DNA from: Gonium pectorale
Taxonomy: Eukaryota > Chlorophyta > Chlorophyceae > Chlamydomonadales > Volvocaceae
NCBI GenBank assembly: GCA_001584585.1
Contig: LSYV01000020.1
Span: 1,205,261-1,269,260, forward strand
Reading direction: 5' to 3'
Length of the DNA: 64,000 nucleotides
Part shown: one piece after another, positions 22,740 through 34,899 of the stretch
How the letters are laid out: every line of letters begins with the position of its first letter
Position numbering within the stretch: the first letter of the stretch is position 1
Translations under genes and position numbers: made by a program
Notes under the pieces: generated by a model
Database searches by the model: none
Told to the model about the DNA's origin: nothing
The model's input: the letters and a program-made list of their open reading frames with translations, nothing else

Positions 22740-25700
22740 CTATCTCACCCTCCTCCTTTCCATCTCCTCCCCCATCTCCTCCTCCGCCTCGTTCTCTCGG
22801 AAGTCCATGACCCTGCCGCCCGCATCGCCCTCAACCCCGGCACCATCCACGATCGTGGATGCCTTTCGCACGCCACGGCCAGCTGCCGGCTCTGGCAGTG
22901 GCGGCGCCCGCGGTGCGAAGCTCAGCAGCCCGCATGGATGGCGCTTCGCGTCCAGGAGCCGCCGCGCCTCCTCTGCCGAGGTATCGACAGTAGGGTGCGG
23001 GTGCAGGCCCAGGCTCCGCGCAGCCGACATCAGCAGCCGATCCAGAAAGCTGACAACGCGGCCGGTCCTGAGGGCGGGTCCAAACGAATGTGCCGCCTCG
23101 TACGGTGCCACGTGCCAGGTAAGGTGTGTCAGTCATGACGAGGGGGCACGCAGCAAGGCGCGGCGAACGGATGGGACTAGGGCGGGATTGTGAGGACTGT
23201 CCAGCGACGGCCAGCTGGCCAAGATGACGCTTGGGCAGGTTCACTACATGTGGCGCCCCCCGTTGCCCCCAAGCAACCGTGCCACCCGCGGCTGCGTCGT
23301 GCGTCAACCCCTCAGCATGCACGGGACGCGATGTGCGAGGAGGAAAAGGTGCAGGTCATCAGTATTCAGGAGAGACTCCAGTACGTATGCTATGCAATCC
23401 GCCCGTGTGCTCCTACATCCGAGGGGAACCACCTGCCTCCTCCACCTCCACGCCCTTGCCCCGGCTCGCCTGTACAGCTGCCTGTCCGGCTCCTGCAGCG
23501 GCAGCACCTCGGCCAGCAGCTTCTCGTTGCGGCAGCCCTCGGCGTCCACGCTGAAGTTCATCTTCTTGGACACATCGTGCGACGTCCGTGTTTGCACCTG
23601 CGAACAGGCACCAGGAACCGGGGTTGGTGGGGTGCAGCGCACCGTTCGCTCGGGTGACGAAGCGGAACTGCACATACACCGGCGCCAGGCTCCCCAGGAG
23701 GCAAGGATTCGCGAGCCTCAAGGTTTGCGGCTTGCCCTGTGCACATTGCACACCTCCCCTCCCTCGCAGCGGACGCATCTGGCACCCCTGCTGCCTCACG
23801 CATTCATCCCCCTCACCACATACCGCCCCGGCCAGCTATCGCCCTATCTGCAGTTAAGCCCTCTCCGCCCACGCGCAGCCTACATCTGCCACTGTGGCGC
23901 TCCAACCCAGCCCCTGCCGCATGATGACCTCAGTCGCCTCGCTCCCCGCGTCCAGATCCATGACCAGGTCGAAGGTGAGCAGCTGTTGCCGTGCCAGGCC
24001 CACGTGCTCGGAGCCCAGCGTCCCGAGAGGCGTGTGAAAGCCCGCCTCACCGAGGAAGGACCTGCAGTGCGGGAGCCGGGGCAGGCGGAGGCCGGGACGA
24101 GCCGGGAAATGAGAGCGGGTGGAGGTGAGGGGATGCGGTGCGAGGCCGGGGCGAGGCATGCTGTGAGAGACCTGAACCTACGTTTGTGTAGAGGGACGCG
24201 TCGGGCAGGTGCTGTTGGCACACGGGAGGGCGCGCAATGGTTCAACCCAGATGGACCTTCGCATGGGCTGCTCCACGCGGCAGGGGAAGGGGCCACGGCG
24301 CCCTTGCGGGGCTCGTGAACATGGACCCGCCTGCCCGTTTGCAACTGTGGTTGCTGCTGATCAAGGCCGCGCTCTAGGCCGTTCGGATGTGCCTCGGCTC
24401 ACTCTACGGCTTCCATCGCCTCCAGGTGCACATCAATCGGTGCGTCGGTTTGCCCACCTGACGTTGAAGTTATCAATGACTGGCGGCGCCACGTCACGCC
24501 AGATGGTCAAGTTATTAGAGCAGAACACGCGATTAAAAAGGTCGCGTGGACGGTTCTTTCTGCGCGCTGCGCTGCTCAAGAACGCCAACATGAAGTGCAT
24601 GTGAGACACGAGACGCTTGTCGGGGTTCCTGCAGGGTCACAGGCGGATTGCAGGCACAGACGACAGTTTTGGGCAGGGGCCGTGTTAGTTGGGGCCCAGC
24701 ACCGTTGCCGTGGCCTGGTAAACCCTGCTCCAGACGTGTCAGGTCGTCGAAGAGCCCCGTTCATCTCCTCTCCTTCCCAAAGGAGCGAGGCGACCGGAAC
24801 CACCCTCCACTCCTTGAGCCCCTCCTCCCCTGCCTGCGAATAATCCGGATCTCGGTACACCTCCCCACCGCCCCTTGGCACCCACCGCAAGGTGACCACG
24901 TTGACCAGCTGCGCGCACACGTGCGCCGCGTGCATGCCGCCCAGCCCTCCGTGCAGGGTGTACTCGTTGGACACGTACTGCAGGCCGCGGGACGAGATGG
25001 CCTCCAGCCGCTCCTCGCACGTCTGGACGTCCGTATCGCGGCGCGGCTTGCCCCACAGGGACCACCTGCGTGCGCACGACGTGTCGAAAACGGCTTCGTT
25101 GTCAATTTCCGACGAAAGGCCTGACGCCGCCAAAGGCACTGGGGGCAGCCTATGAATGCCTGTCGGCAGGCGCCACGCACGCCTGCACATCGCCACCCTG
25201 CCACAGCCTGGCATTTTATGCACTCGAAGAGACCATGCCCTTTCGTACAATCCCGCACCAGGCCCTCCCGGACTCACATCGTTTCGGCCCCCTGGGTATA
25301 GCCCGACATCGCCGTTCGGTTCAGCCAGTGCGGGAAGTCCCCCAGGTAGGTCGGCTGGCCCAGACCGGCGTCCTTGCGGCAGTTGCTCAGGCCTAGAGTC
25401 CAGAGGAGCAAACAGAAAAACCGGTTTCGGGGCCCTCAGGAGAGGTCCGTGCGAGGGCAGGAGGGCGTGCTAAACGAGCCTCCGTGACACTCGGGTCACG
25501 CGGGAATGCGTTGTGTAAACAGCTCTTGGGCCCCTCCAGATATCGAGGCCCCATGAGTGTGCAGCGCTTGCGTGTACGCGCTGACTATATGCCGCCTTGC
25601 CCCCGCATGAGGGCCCCCCTGGCATTCTCTCCCCGAAGTAGCCACTCACGTGCTGCCGCGCTGAAGCTGGTGCCGCCACTCTTGCTGATGTGCAGGTGCT

Positions 25701-26430
25701 CCACCATGCCCTGCCTCAATACGCGGCGAACGTGGACCCTGTACAACTGCATACGCGACCATGAGGGCCAGGGTTTGTCGAGGGGTGATGAATTTATGTA
25801 AAGCTTGTAACGACACGCACGGACAAGCGGTGGTTCACAAGACGGCTTGGAAGGACATGATGAGGCCACAAAATGGTACCAATCAGCCACGGAACGGTCC
25901 CCTACCCGGGCGCTGGCCCTCTTCGGACGTACCGACGTGCACCACACCGGCAGCCTTACCTCCTTGACAACGTCAGCAAGGACAGCACCCTGCTCCCCAA
26001 GCTCCTCCTCTGGCTGCTGACGCGTTAGCCAGAGCAGCACGACGCGCGCCAGGATGAGCCTCCGCGCCAGGATGGCGAGGACCGGGTGGCTTCCCGCCAG
26101 CTGCTCCACCGCCGGCAAGGCATCCCGTGCAGACCGCAATGCCGCTCCCAGTGACGCATTGTCCCGTGACGGTCGCGCAATCAAGGGGCCGAGCTGCGGC
26201 AAGCGATGGGCGCCGGGCGACGACGCGTTCGCGCGCTCGGCGACTAGCCTCGAGCTGGCCTCAAGGATCACGCCCAGCTCGTCTCTCAGGAGCTTAGTGT
26301 CATTGAAATTGTGTATTTGAGAAGCAATAGTGACGAGCACTGTTGAAGCTTGCAGCTGAAAGCTGCTCAGCAGACACAATAACAATAACAACCGCTCGCC
26401 GCCCAAATGTATTAAAGCAATGTACATCAT
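22740..26430 (-). CDS. Membrane-anchored sulfotransferase-like protein, copy 1 (577 aa)
   Basis: Eight exons (transcript order): 26430-25960, 25746-25650, 25392-25278, 25065-24886, 24628-24458, 24061-23884, 23597-23433 and 23096-22740. All phases match. A Leu-rich hydrophobic stretch at residues 12-22 looks like a signal anchor for the Golgi. HISKSGGTSF at about 176-185 matches the 5'-phosphosulfate loop of PAPS-dependent sulfotransferases. RNPDKRLVSH at about 288-297 matches the 3'-phosphate-binding strand/helix motif. The likely reaction is sulfate transfer from PAPS to a glycan; the acceptor is unknown. The tail from about residue 475 is charged and low complexity. ATG 26430 is followed directly by a second ATG at 26427. 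The last intron uses a weak acceptor (GAG before 23096), conserved in the sister copy. Tandem with a near-identical gene at 26790-30732. Confidence 0.8.
25640..26320 (-). repeat. Near-identical 5' tract of sulfotransferase copy 1
   Basis: This spans exon 2, intron 1 and most of exon 1. It matches 29960-30640 almost base for base, including intron 1, which differs by a few substitutions and a short indel near 25900/30220. The other introns of the pair are not visibly alike. Confidence 0.85.
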
Positions 26431-26789
26431 GCAACGTGGTTCATAAATCCTGCTCGGCGAGTAGGGACATAATGTGTACAAATATGTACATGCATTTTGC
26501 TCAACGACTGCGCACTGCATTGTAGTTTAACTCGACTTCTGACTGACTGGAGATTTGAACATGCCCGTTGCCCGTCGCCCATGACTCACGCTTGCAAACG
26601 GCAGCCTTAACGCATCTGCAAGAAAAGCTGGTAGGCTTTTTATTGCGAGCAGTCGCGAAATCATGAGCCCGTCGCACGCGGTCGCCAACGGCCCATGCGC
26701 GTGGGACTCCCAACTCCCTCCACCGCGCCGTGAGCAGCATCCCCCTTGCCGTGCCAGCCTTGCATTCACGGCTGCGCTGCACCCAGTCC

Positions 26790-29700
26790 CTACAGCTGCC
26801 TCTGCCGTGTAGTACCTGCCCTTATCCTGCTCCCCCTCGTCCCCCTCCTCTCCAGCGCCACCTCGTCCTCTTCACTAAGCTGGGCTTCTTCGCCGCTTCC
26901 CCCGACATTGTCCCCAACCCGAACATCTACCGTGCTAATGCTCGCATTCTCACCGCCCCCGTCACCTGCCGGCTGGGGCAGCGGGGCACCGCTTGTATTC
27001 ATGCCGGCCTGAATAAGCAGTTGGCCAGGTTCCGGCGGCACCGCAGGTGCGGGCTTTGGCAGTCGCGGCGCCCGCGGCGCGAAGCTCAGCAGTCCGCAGG
27101 GGTGGCGCTTCGCGTCCTCGAGCTGCCGCGCCACCTCCGCCGAGGTATCGACATTAGGGTGCGGGTGCAGGCCCAGGCTCCGCGCAGCCGACATCAGCAG
27201 CCGATCCAGGAAGCTGACGACGCGGCCGGTCCTGAGGGCGGGTCCAAACGAATGCACCACCTCATACGGTGCCACGTGCAAGGAAAGTACGGTCCATCTA
27301 TGGCAGGAGCCGTGCAGGAAGGCACAACCAACGGTCAAATGTCTACTTTCGAGTGCAAAGGCAGGACCAAGTGACCAGACCAGACACGGCCAGGTTGGCT
27401 GGCCGAAATAACGCGATGGCGTGTAGCCCTGCGTGTTGTCGCTCCTCCTCTCCAAGCTGCCGTACCCTCGGGTCACGCGTGGAGTCCTAACCAAGCACGG
27501 CATGCGATGCGCGGGAAGGTCACGGCGCATGCTGCCCCGTAGCAGAGAGGCCCCAGGCCCCCAGTACCGTACGTAGGCTCTGCCCTCCGCCCGTGTGCAC
27601 CTACACCCGAGGGGAACCACATGCCTCCTCCACCTCCGCGCCCTAGCCCCGGCTCGCCTGTATAGCTGCCTGTCCGGCTCCTGCAGCGGCAGCACCTCGG
27701 CCAGCAGCTTCTCGTTGCGGCAGCCCTCAGCGTCCACGCTGAAGTTCAAGTTCTTGGACACATCGTGCGAAGGCCGCACATGCACCTGCAAATAGGCACC
27801 GGCACCGTAGGCTGGGGTTTGGTGGCGCGCAGCACGCGTGTTGAATGTACGGCACTGTACAGCACCGAACACCAGGCTCCGCCAGGCCAGGCATAACGAG
27901 TCTCAAAGCATGTGGCTTGTACTTTTTCCGTTTACGGGGCGTGTGGCTTGCCCCGTAAACGACATGCCCCTACACGGAGCAAACACATGCCCCGCGGCTA
28001 TGGTACTGGGAAGACGAACTATGTCAGGTCGGAAGGTCGTCTCCGTCGAACGCGTTATATATGCGTTCCCTCCCTCCCAGCCGATGCAGCTCGCACCCAG
28101 TGGTCGCCTCCGATCTGTATCCCCCTCACCATATACCGCCCCGCCCATCTATCGGCCCCCTGTGCAGTCGACCGCCTCAGATCCAGCGCAACTTCACCTC
28201 TGCCAGCGTGTTGCTCCACCCCAGCCCCTGCCGCATGATGACCTCAGTCGCCTCGCTCCCCGCGTCCAGGTCCAGGACAAGGTCGAAGGTGAGCAGCTGC
28301 CGCCGGGCCAGGCCCACGTGTTCGGAGCCCAGCGTCCCGGGCGGCGTGTGGAAGCCCGCCTCACCGAGGAAGGACCTGCGGTGCGGACACTGCTTTTGCA
28401 TGGGATGGCGGGCAGGAGCTTGGGATAGGCTGCCTCCTGCGGCGCGCTGAAGAGCAGGGGGCTCAAAACACGTGCAAACGGAGCCGCCAGCCCAGCTCTG
28501 GAAAGTATGTTTGGAAAGCCTTTGGGCCTTGGGCCGTTCAGATGTGCCTCGGCTCAGTTCCCTGCATGCGTTCGCCGCCTCTGAGTACACCATATCCGGT
28601 ACGTCGGTCTGCCCACCTGACGTTGAAGTTGTCAATGACGGGCGGCGCCACGTCCCGCCAGACCGTCAGGTTATTAGAGCAGAACAAGCGGTTTAATAGG
28701 TCGCGCGGGCGGCCCTTGCTGCGCACTGCACGGCTGAAGTGCGCCAACAAGAAGTGCATGTGGGACACCAGGCGCTTGTCGGGGCTCCTGCGGCCACGCA
28801 GACGAATGGCGCAGGTCGTGGGCAAGGGCCTAAAGAAGGCCCGAGCACGGGATACGCCGTAATATGTTGCGTGCTGCTCTTTGCGGCGTGAGGGGTCAGT
28901 CCAGGCGCATGTATCCCCTCCTTTTCAACCACAACGGATCCACCCTCTGCTCCGTTGTCGTAAGGCCTTTGCTTGGCCCCTCCTATGGAAGCCACCGGGT
29001 GGTGACCACGTCGCCAGACCAGGCGCCGCCAGGCACCCGCCGCGGAGTGTTGAAACCCCTGACCCTCCTGCCCCATGCACCAGAGCCCCTCCTCAAGCTG
29101 CCCCAGCGTCCTTTCCATGGTAATGGCCGATATGGATGCGCCTCCCCACCGCCCCTTGGCACCCACCGCAAGGTGACCACGTTGACTAGCTGCGCGCACA
29201 CGTGCGCCGCGTGCATGCCGCCCAGCCCTCCGTGCAGGGTGTACTCGTTGGACACGTACTGCAGGCCGCGGGAGGAGATGGCCTCCAGCCGCTCCTCGCA
29301 CGTCTGGACGTCCGTATCGCGGCGCGGCTTGCCCCACAGGGACCAACTGCGTGCATACGCCATGCGAAGGTTTGTGTCCAAATCCGAGAACGGCCACCTG
29401 AAGTCTAGCAGGCTTCTGCACGATCGTTTGCAAGCCTGGAAACGCCTGCTGCCCATGCCCAGCGCCTCCATGCGACAGCCCGGCACTTCACGTCGACAAA
29501 CGACCGTGCACTGGCCCCGATGGGCGCATCACGCGCTCCTTGCACAGCACATGCTTGCCAAGGGGCTTGGAAGTCAGGGTGCGAGTGCATTGCCGTGGGA
29601 GCCTCCCTTCCCTGTCGCTTGGGACTCACAACATCCGGACCCCGAGGGTATAGCCCGACAGCGCGGTCCGATTCATCCAGTGGGGGAAGTCAGCCAGGTA

Positions 29701-30732
29701 GGGCGGCTGGCCCAGACCGGCGGGCATGTGGCACTTGCTCATGTCTGCGGTTCAAGACGGGCAAGAAGCAGGGCGGGTTCGGGACCCTCAGGAGAGGTCC
29801 ATGTACATGAGGCTCTGAGAAACGCGGGCCGCAGTATGTGGGTAGCTTAGGGCCCATCCAGGAGTGAACTCGCTGACCACGTGCCGCCTGGCCCAACACC
29901 GGGCCCAGGCGAGCACCGAACCCACAGTGGTGGCCCCCTGGCAGACCCCCTCCGGACAGACCACTCACGTGCCGCCGCGCTGAAGCTGGTGCCGCCACTC
30001 TTGCTGATATGCAGGTGCTGCATCATGCCCTGCTGTACAACGCGGCGGACGTGGACCCTGTACAACTGTGTACGCGACCATGAGGGCCAGGGTTTGTCAA
30101 GAGGTGAAGAATCTATGTAAAGCTTGTAACGACACGCACGGACAAGCGATGGTTCACAAGACGGCTTGGAAGGACATTATGAGGCCACAAAATGGTACCA
30201 ATCAGCCACGGAACGGTCCCAGGCTGTGCCTCCCTACCCGGGCGCTGGCCCTCTTCGGACGTACCGACGTGCACCACACCGGCAGCCTTACCTCCTTGAC
30301 AACGTCAGCAAGGACAGCACCCTCGTCCCCGAGCTTCTGTTCTGGCTGCTGACGCGCTAGCCAAAGCAGCACGACGCGCGCCAGGATGAGCCTCCGCGCC
30401 AGGATGGTGAGGACCGGGTGGCTTCCCGCCAGCTGCTCCACCGCCGGCAAGGCATCCCGTGCAGACCGCAATGCCGCTCCCAGTGACGCATTGTCCCGTG
30501 ACGGTCGCGCAATCAAGGGGCCGAGCTGCGGCAAGCGATGGGCGCCGGGCGACGACGCGTTCGCGCGCTCGGCGACTAGCCTCGAGCTGGCCTCAAGGAT
30601 CACGCCCAGCTCGTCTCTCAGAAGCTTAGTGTCATTGAACTTGTGTACGTGGGCTGCTAGGGCGTCGAGCAGTGACACAGCTTGCAGCTGAGAGGCGCTC
30701 AACAGAAAAGTAATAAGTATAATGCTGATCAT
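26790..30732 (-). CDS. Membrane-anchored sulfotransferase-like protein, copy 2 (605 aa)
   Basis: Eight exons: 30732-30292, 30065-29969, 29744-29630, 29346-29167, 28787-28617, 28375-28198, 27785-27621 and 27260-26790. The six internal exons are exactly the sizes in the neighbouring copy (97, 115, 180, 171, 178 and 165 bases). The N-terminal Ile/Leu-rich segment (residues 2-15) is a signal anchor of different sequence from copy 1. The phosphosulfate-loop motif HISKSGGTSF lies at about 166-175 and the 3'-phosphate motif RSPDKRLVSH at about 278-287. Family knowledge: PAPS-dependent carbohydrate sulfotransferases in the secretory pathway. The C-terminal tail is about 38 residues longer than in copy 1 and unrelated after a shared Pro-rich stretch. 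The minus-strand order suggests the pair arose by tandem duplication. The acceptor specificity of the two copies may differ. Confidence 0.8.
29960..30640 (-). repeat. Near-identical 5' tract of sulfotransferase copy 2
   Basis: Partner of 25640-26320. The similarity stops sharply inside exon 1, just before the signal-anchor coding part, which differs between the copies. Confidence 0.85.
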
Positions 30733-31513
30733 GAATGCATTCTGCAATGCAGATGCGCTTAGCACTGCTAGGCCGACAGGCCGACAGGCAGGCCGTAGTG
30801 GGACTGGGGAATTCAAACAGTCACACGGCGACCAGCCCGCTGTCTCTGCTGCGACTGCATACAACTCACAAAGGTTAATGAGGTGGATGTGTGAGGGAGG
30901 AGTCGCGGGCGATTGCGCTGGCCCTGGCCCGGCGGTTGCGCCGTGAAGTTGCACCCTGGCCGCACCCTCACCCTCACCCAGAGCTTATGCCCACGTGCGG
31001 TCACAGGCTTTGTCCTACCGGCTGCCTAAACCAACATACCGGCATGCTGTGCGGATCTTAGCGAGAAAAGCGGTTGGAAAGACCACGCAGCCACCCCCCC
31101 GCCTCCCCCGCTCGCCCCCCGCCTTCCGTGCACATGCCCCGGACTGGGCCGGGGCATGCGCCCGACTCAAAAAAAATCGGGGGCAGGCTGGGTATACAAG
31201 TACAACGGCGTGGGCTGCCGCAGCTCTCGCTTCAAAGAAGGGACAATATGACTACGGAACTTTCCAGCACCACGCCCCTCAATGTGGAAACGCCCTAACA
31301 AGCTTCGGTCCTCAGCAGGGCAGGCGGTTGGCGATGCGCGTTCTAGGCAACCTGGGACTAAGCGCCAATGTGCGGCACGGGGGCCCACGGATCGCCGCTT
31401 TGCGACGGCCGCGACCCGTGATGCTATTATGCAAGGTCGGTGCATTCCTTGTCTCAGTTTACAACATACGCAAAGGTGCCATGTGCTAATTTGCGCTTGT
31501 CTTTTCGGGTTCT
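30733..31513. other. 5' flank of sulfotransferase copy 2
   Basis: No supported gene. There are C-rich runs at 30960-30980 and 31090-31125 and an A-run at 31169. The promoter of the minus-strand sulfotransferase gene presumably lies here. No element was recognised. Confidence 0.4.
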
Positions 31514-31631
31514 GAGCCTAACGGCTAATCAGAACTCTTAAGGGTGTTTTACCCTTTCTGCTAAGGCGGGTCGGGAGCCAGTCGGCTCGTGTGGCCTGCA
31601 ATCCCTCTCTGGGGGAGCCTGTAATCTGTAA
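31514..31631 (+). repeat. ~100 bp dispersed repeat, copy 1
   Basis: It starts at CCTAAC and contains TCGGCTCGTGTGGCCTGCA, ending in CCTGTAATCTGTA. A clearly related copy in the same orientation lies at about 34900-35001. It sits beyond the 3' end of the minus-strand LINE remnant, so it may be the LINE 3' end, or a separate short element. Confidence 0.6.
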
Positions 31632-31988
31632 TTTATGCGGCGTGTCGGCGACCTGTGAAAGCCGGACTTCGCCTGACTTGGACAGATAACGCGTGGTTTC
31701 GCCTCATGACATCGGCAAGAGGCCTTCCCGCGCTCATTCTCCCCGTGCCGCAATGGTGCTTTCGCACACATCCATCGTTTGTCAATATCCTCTCTGTCTG
31801 GTGTCCCGCCCCGATGGCCAAAGCGCCGATCCGCGCGTCCGGACTCTCCTCCTGAGCGAAAGTAGCGCAATCTTCAAACCCTTGGTCTTCGGCCCGCTGA
31901 GTCCAAGAGGCGGATCCTTCAGCCTGGGACCGCAGCTGCAGCTGCGCCATGCCTCCATGCGCTGACAGCAGGTGGCGCCAGCCGCTCC

Positions 31989-33080
31989 CTACATACAGCT
32001 TACACGTCCGTCAAAGCCGCGGGGGGGGGGAGGCATGGACGAAATGCGAGTGGTGGGGTGGGGTAAAGGGTCATGATTGCCGTCTCTACCTCGCTTCAGC
32101 GCCTGGCGCCGAAGCATGGCGTGCCTTGTGTCCCAGGCAGCCTGCAAATAGGCTGCCAACTCAGCAGGTGGGGCGTCCTTCATAATCGTTATCATGACCC
32201 GGCGCTTGAACTGCAATGTGCCTTCAAATTGGTCGCGAAGGTGCTGATAGCACGGGCACTCACAAAACACATGCAGCTCGTCATCCATCGGCGTGGTGGC
32301 ATCACCGCACACCTTGCATGTCCGCTCGCACCTCGCCCGCCCTGCCCGCCCGTTGGGGCGGTTGACTTCCGTCTCCCTTTTATTTTTAACCCAACCGGAA
32401 CCGCGTGAGCGTCTGGTGCAGGCTAGGCGCCATCACAGTTGCGCCGTGCACCATTCATTGCACATATGGGCAAAGTTTAACCCCGGCCTCTCCGCAGGGA
32501 AACTCGCGGGGCGCACCATTCATATGCGGCAACCGCCACCACGCGTCTAGCCTGTCCGCGTACGAGCCCAACTCTTTCGAAATAGGTACATTGAAGTTAG
32601 CAACGTACGATGTCTGAGCGTTGGTCACTAGCCCTTCGGGTGCCTTCACTCCAGCGTCAGCCAGAAACCGCAGCACACCAGCCGACCAACAGTCGGCCAT
32701 ACCCTTCTCGATCGCCATCTTCAGGTCTGCCACGAAAGTTTGATGGCACAGCGTGCCCGGGCGTTCAGTGAGGCCGTTCCAGAAGCGCAAGACCAATGTA
32801 GCCCAATGGTACTGCAGTGGTCGTTACGCTAACTCCCGCGCATGGGTGGGACATCGTGCCCTGACAACGGCTCGCATGTAGGCCCGCTGCTCCTCAACCA
32901 TTACGTTTGTCACAGCACTCTCAAACGTCATGTTGATGAAGTCCGGGCCCCAAACCTGGGCTCCGTACGAGAAAACAGGTACCACCAACGACCAGCAAGA
33001 GGTCCAGGCGGATCCGTAAGCACAGCCCCGCGGCCGGCAGGCCCTACACCAGCGACGCAACCCCATGCGCAGCGGCATAT
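31989..33080 (-). mobile_element. Decayed, 5'-truncated LINE (non-LTR retrotransposon), 3' part
   Basis: In transcript order (33080 down to 31989), three reading-frame pieces resemble the region after the reverse transcriptase catalytic core of L1-like algal LINEs. The first piece contains VVPVFSYGAQVWGPDF, the second HWATLVLRFWNGL. The third is a terminal Cys/His module (C-x2-C ... H-x3-C) followed by a YQHLRDQF segment. The pieces lie in different frames, so the copy is dead. No catalytic RT motif (FADD-type) or endonuclease is present. The truncated 5' end abuts the broken NHL/BTB gene. The 3' boundary is uncertain and may extend to about 31520. Confidence 0.7.
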
Positions 33081-33098
33081 GAGCCGCACACCCGGGCG

Positions 33099-34653
33099 AT
33101 GTACTTTACAGAGGGCTGGGCGGCGAAGCGGCTCGGCGCGTGTGGGACTGTGTCCATGGTGGCGGGCCGGCACATGGAGTCTGGCGCTGCGGATGGCTCC
33201 GCGGACACGGCCCGCTTTCGCGGCATCACAGCGCTGGCGGCCGACCTCGAGGGAAGGCTGAATGTGGCGGACCAGGACTCCCTCCGCCGGTTGCAGGTGG
33301 CCCCGCCGTCGCTGCCACCTGGAGATGGCAGCAGCACCCCATTTGCCGCTACGGGTGAGGCGCTGCACGCCCGCCATGATCGTCGTCCCTGGACCGGCCT
33401 CGCCATGTACCCCGCCGCGCCACCGGCTGCCTGCTCGCCACCACCGCCACCGCACTCAACAAGATGAAGCTGCCGCCGCCGCCGGCGATGGAGTCGGCGG
33501 TGCAGGCGGCGAAGGGAGGCCGAGGCGGCGGCGGCGACGGCAGCGGCTCGCTCCCAACAGATGTCATACCGCTGCTTGTGTGCGGGATGAAACGTGCTCT
33601 CCGCCCAGACGGGAGCTGGAAGACGGAGTGCTTTCTGAACATCAGGGGCGTGGCGGTGGATGCGCGCAGTGGCGTGGCCTGGCAACCGAACGCCTCCCGC
33701 CTCTGCTCCGTCGACGTGTGCACCGGCGCTGCCACAATGCTCCTTGCTGACTTGCCTCAGTACTCCCGGGCCCCGACCGCGTTGCCCAGAGGGCACCTGG
33801 CCGTGTGCAGGACGGAGAACGATGGCTGCATCCACCTGCTCGACTTGGGCCTGGAGCCGCCGCCTCATGAGCCCCCGAGTTGCGGGAGCAGCACGCACAG
33901 CCGTCCGTGCGGCCCACTGCGCCGGCTGGGACACACCCTGGTGGCGGCGGCGGTGGCCCCAGCGTCCCTCCGGCGCCTTCGCTGATGATGCTGCGAGGCG
34001 CGGATCCCGACCTGTACGGCAATCACGACCTGACCACTGATGTGACGGTGGTGGTTTCGTGGGGCTCCGAGCTCCCGGTCCGCTTTACCGCTCACAGGGC
34101 CGTGCTGGCGGCTGTGTCAGAGTACTTCAGGATGCGCTTCTTCAATGCGGAGGTGGCCGCGCCGCCACAGGCAGCGGCGGTGGAGGCGGAGGCAGCGGCG
34201 GAGGCGTTGCCAGCGGCAGCGAAAATGACAGCGGCAGGCTCGAGGTGGTGCTCACCGACACCAATCCCGCAGCGTTCGCCGCATTCGGCCGATAATGCTA
34301 CCGCGCCCTTTCGGCGGAGGTGCCGGACGCAAAGGCACCAGGTTGGCCGTGGACCTCCTGCCCGGTACGCCGCCGCTGCTGCTGCAAGCTGTGGCGGAGC
34401 TGGCCGACCGGCTGCTGGCACCGGTACCGGAGCTGGCGGCTCCTGTCAGGAGCGGGCGGTTGAGCTGCTGATGTGGGCGGAGGGCCGCGGGCCCACCGTT
34501 TGGTAGCCTGCGGGAGGGGCTTCGGGCCTTCATGATGCAGCACGCCTGTGTCATGGTGGACGCGGCATCGGAGAGCCTGGAGCGGCTGGCGGTGGGCTGC
34601 CCCAAGCTGATGGTTGAGGTGTACAAGGCGGCGGGGAAGGCCGGGCGACGATG
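33099..34653 (+). pseudogene. Broken NHL-repeat / BTB-POZ domain gene
   Basis: The 5' part encodes an NHL-type segment (GTVSMVAG, then ADGSADTARFRGITALA and a GRLNVAD motif). Further repeat-like pieces follow (FLNIRGVAVD), then a BTB start (DLTTDVTVVVSWGSELPVRF, FTAHRAVLAAVSEYFRMRF). Downstream BTB/BACK-like pieces (VVLTDTNPAAFAAF, LLLQAVAELADRLLAP, RAVELLMWAEGRGP, LERLAVGCPKLMVEVY) occur in changing frames: 0, 2, 1, 0, 2, 1, 2 across the locus, with a stop after AAFAAFGR. Family knowledge: BTB proteins recruit substrates to CUL3 ligases, and the NHL+BTB arrangement is common in Chlamydomonas relatives. No single intron set restores the frame, and the gene start is missing where the LINE begins. 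Assembly errors are an alternative cause. Confidence 0.65.
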
Positions 34654-34899
34654 AGCAGGTGGAGCGAGGCTGTGACAAGTGGTTGAATGGGCTGCGGCCG
34701 AAGGCCCTTACCCTGCGGGTATGTCGGATCGGTGTTAGCACCTGGATTACCGATTGACACTCAGTACTGCCTAATGTAAGAGCACAGCGCACAGTCAGCA
34801 TAATGCTGGGCATGGAGAGGGTTCGAGTGAGCATACGTGTGCTACTGACGCCAAGTCGGTGCGCCACGGTGCACTAATCTTTCGTGCCCTGGGCCTCAC

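Noticed and set aside
22831..24344. Plus- and minus-strand frames overlapping sulfotransferase exons
   Set aside because: Only the frames that keep the PAPS-binding motifs and equal exon sizes in both tandem copies were accepted.
31538..31950. Minus-strand frames beyond the LINE Cys/His module
   Set aside because: No recognisable protein; they overlap the dispersed repeat and are more likely LINE 3' UTR.
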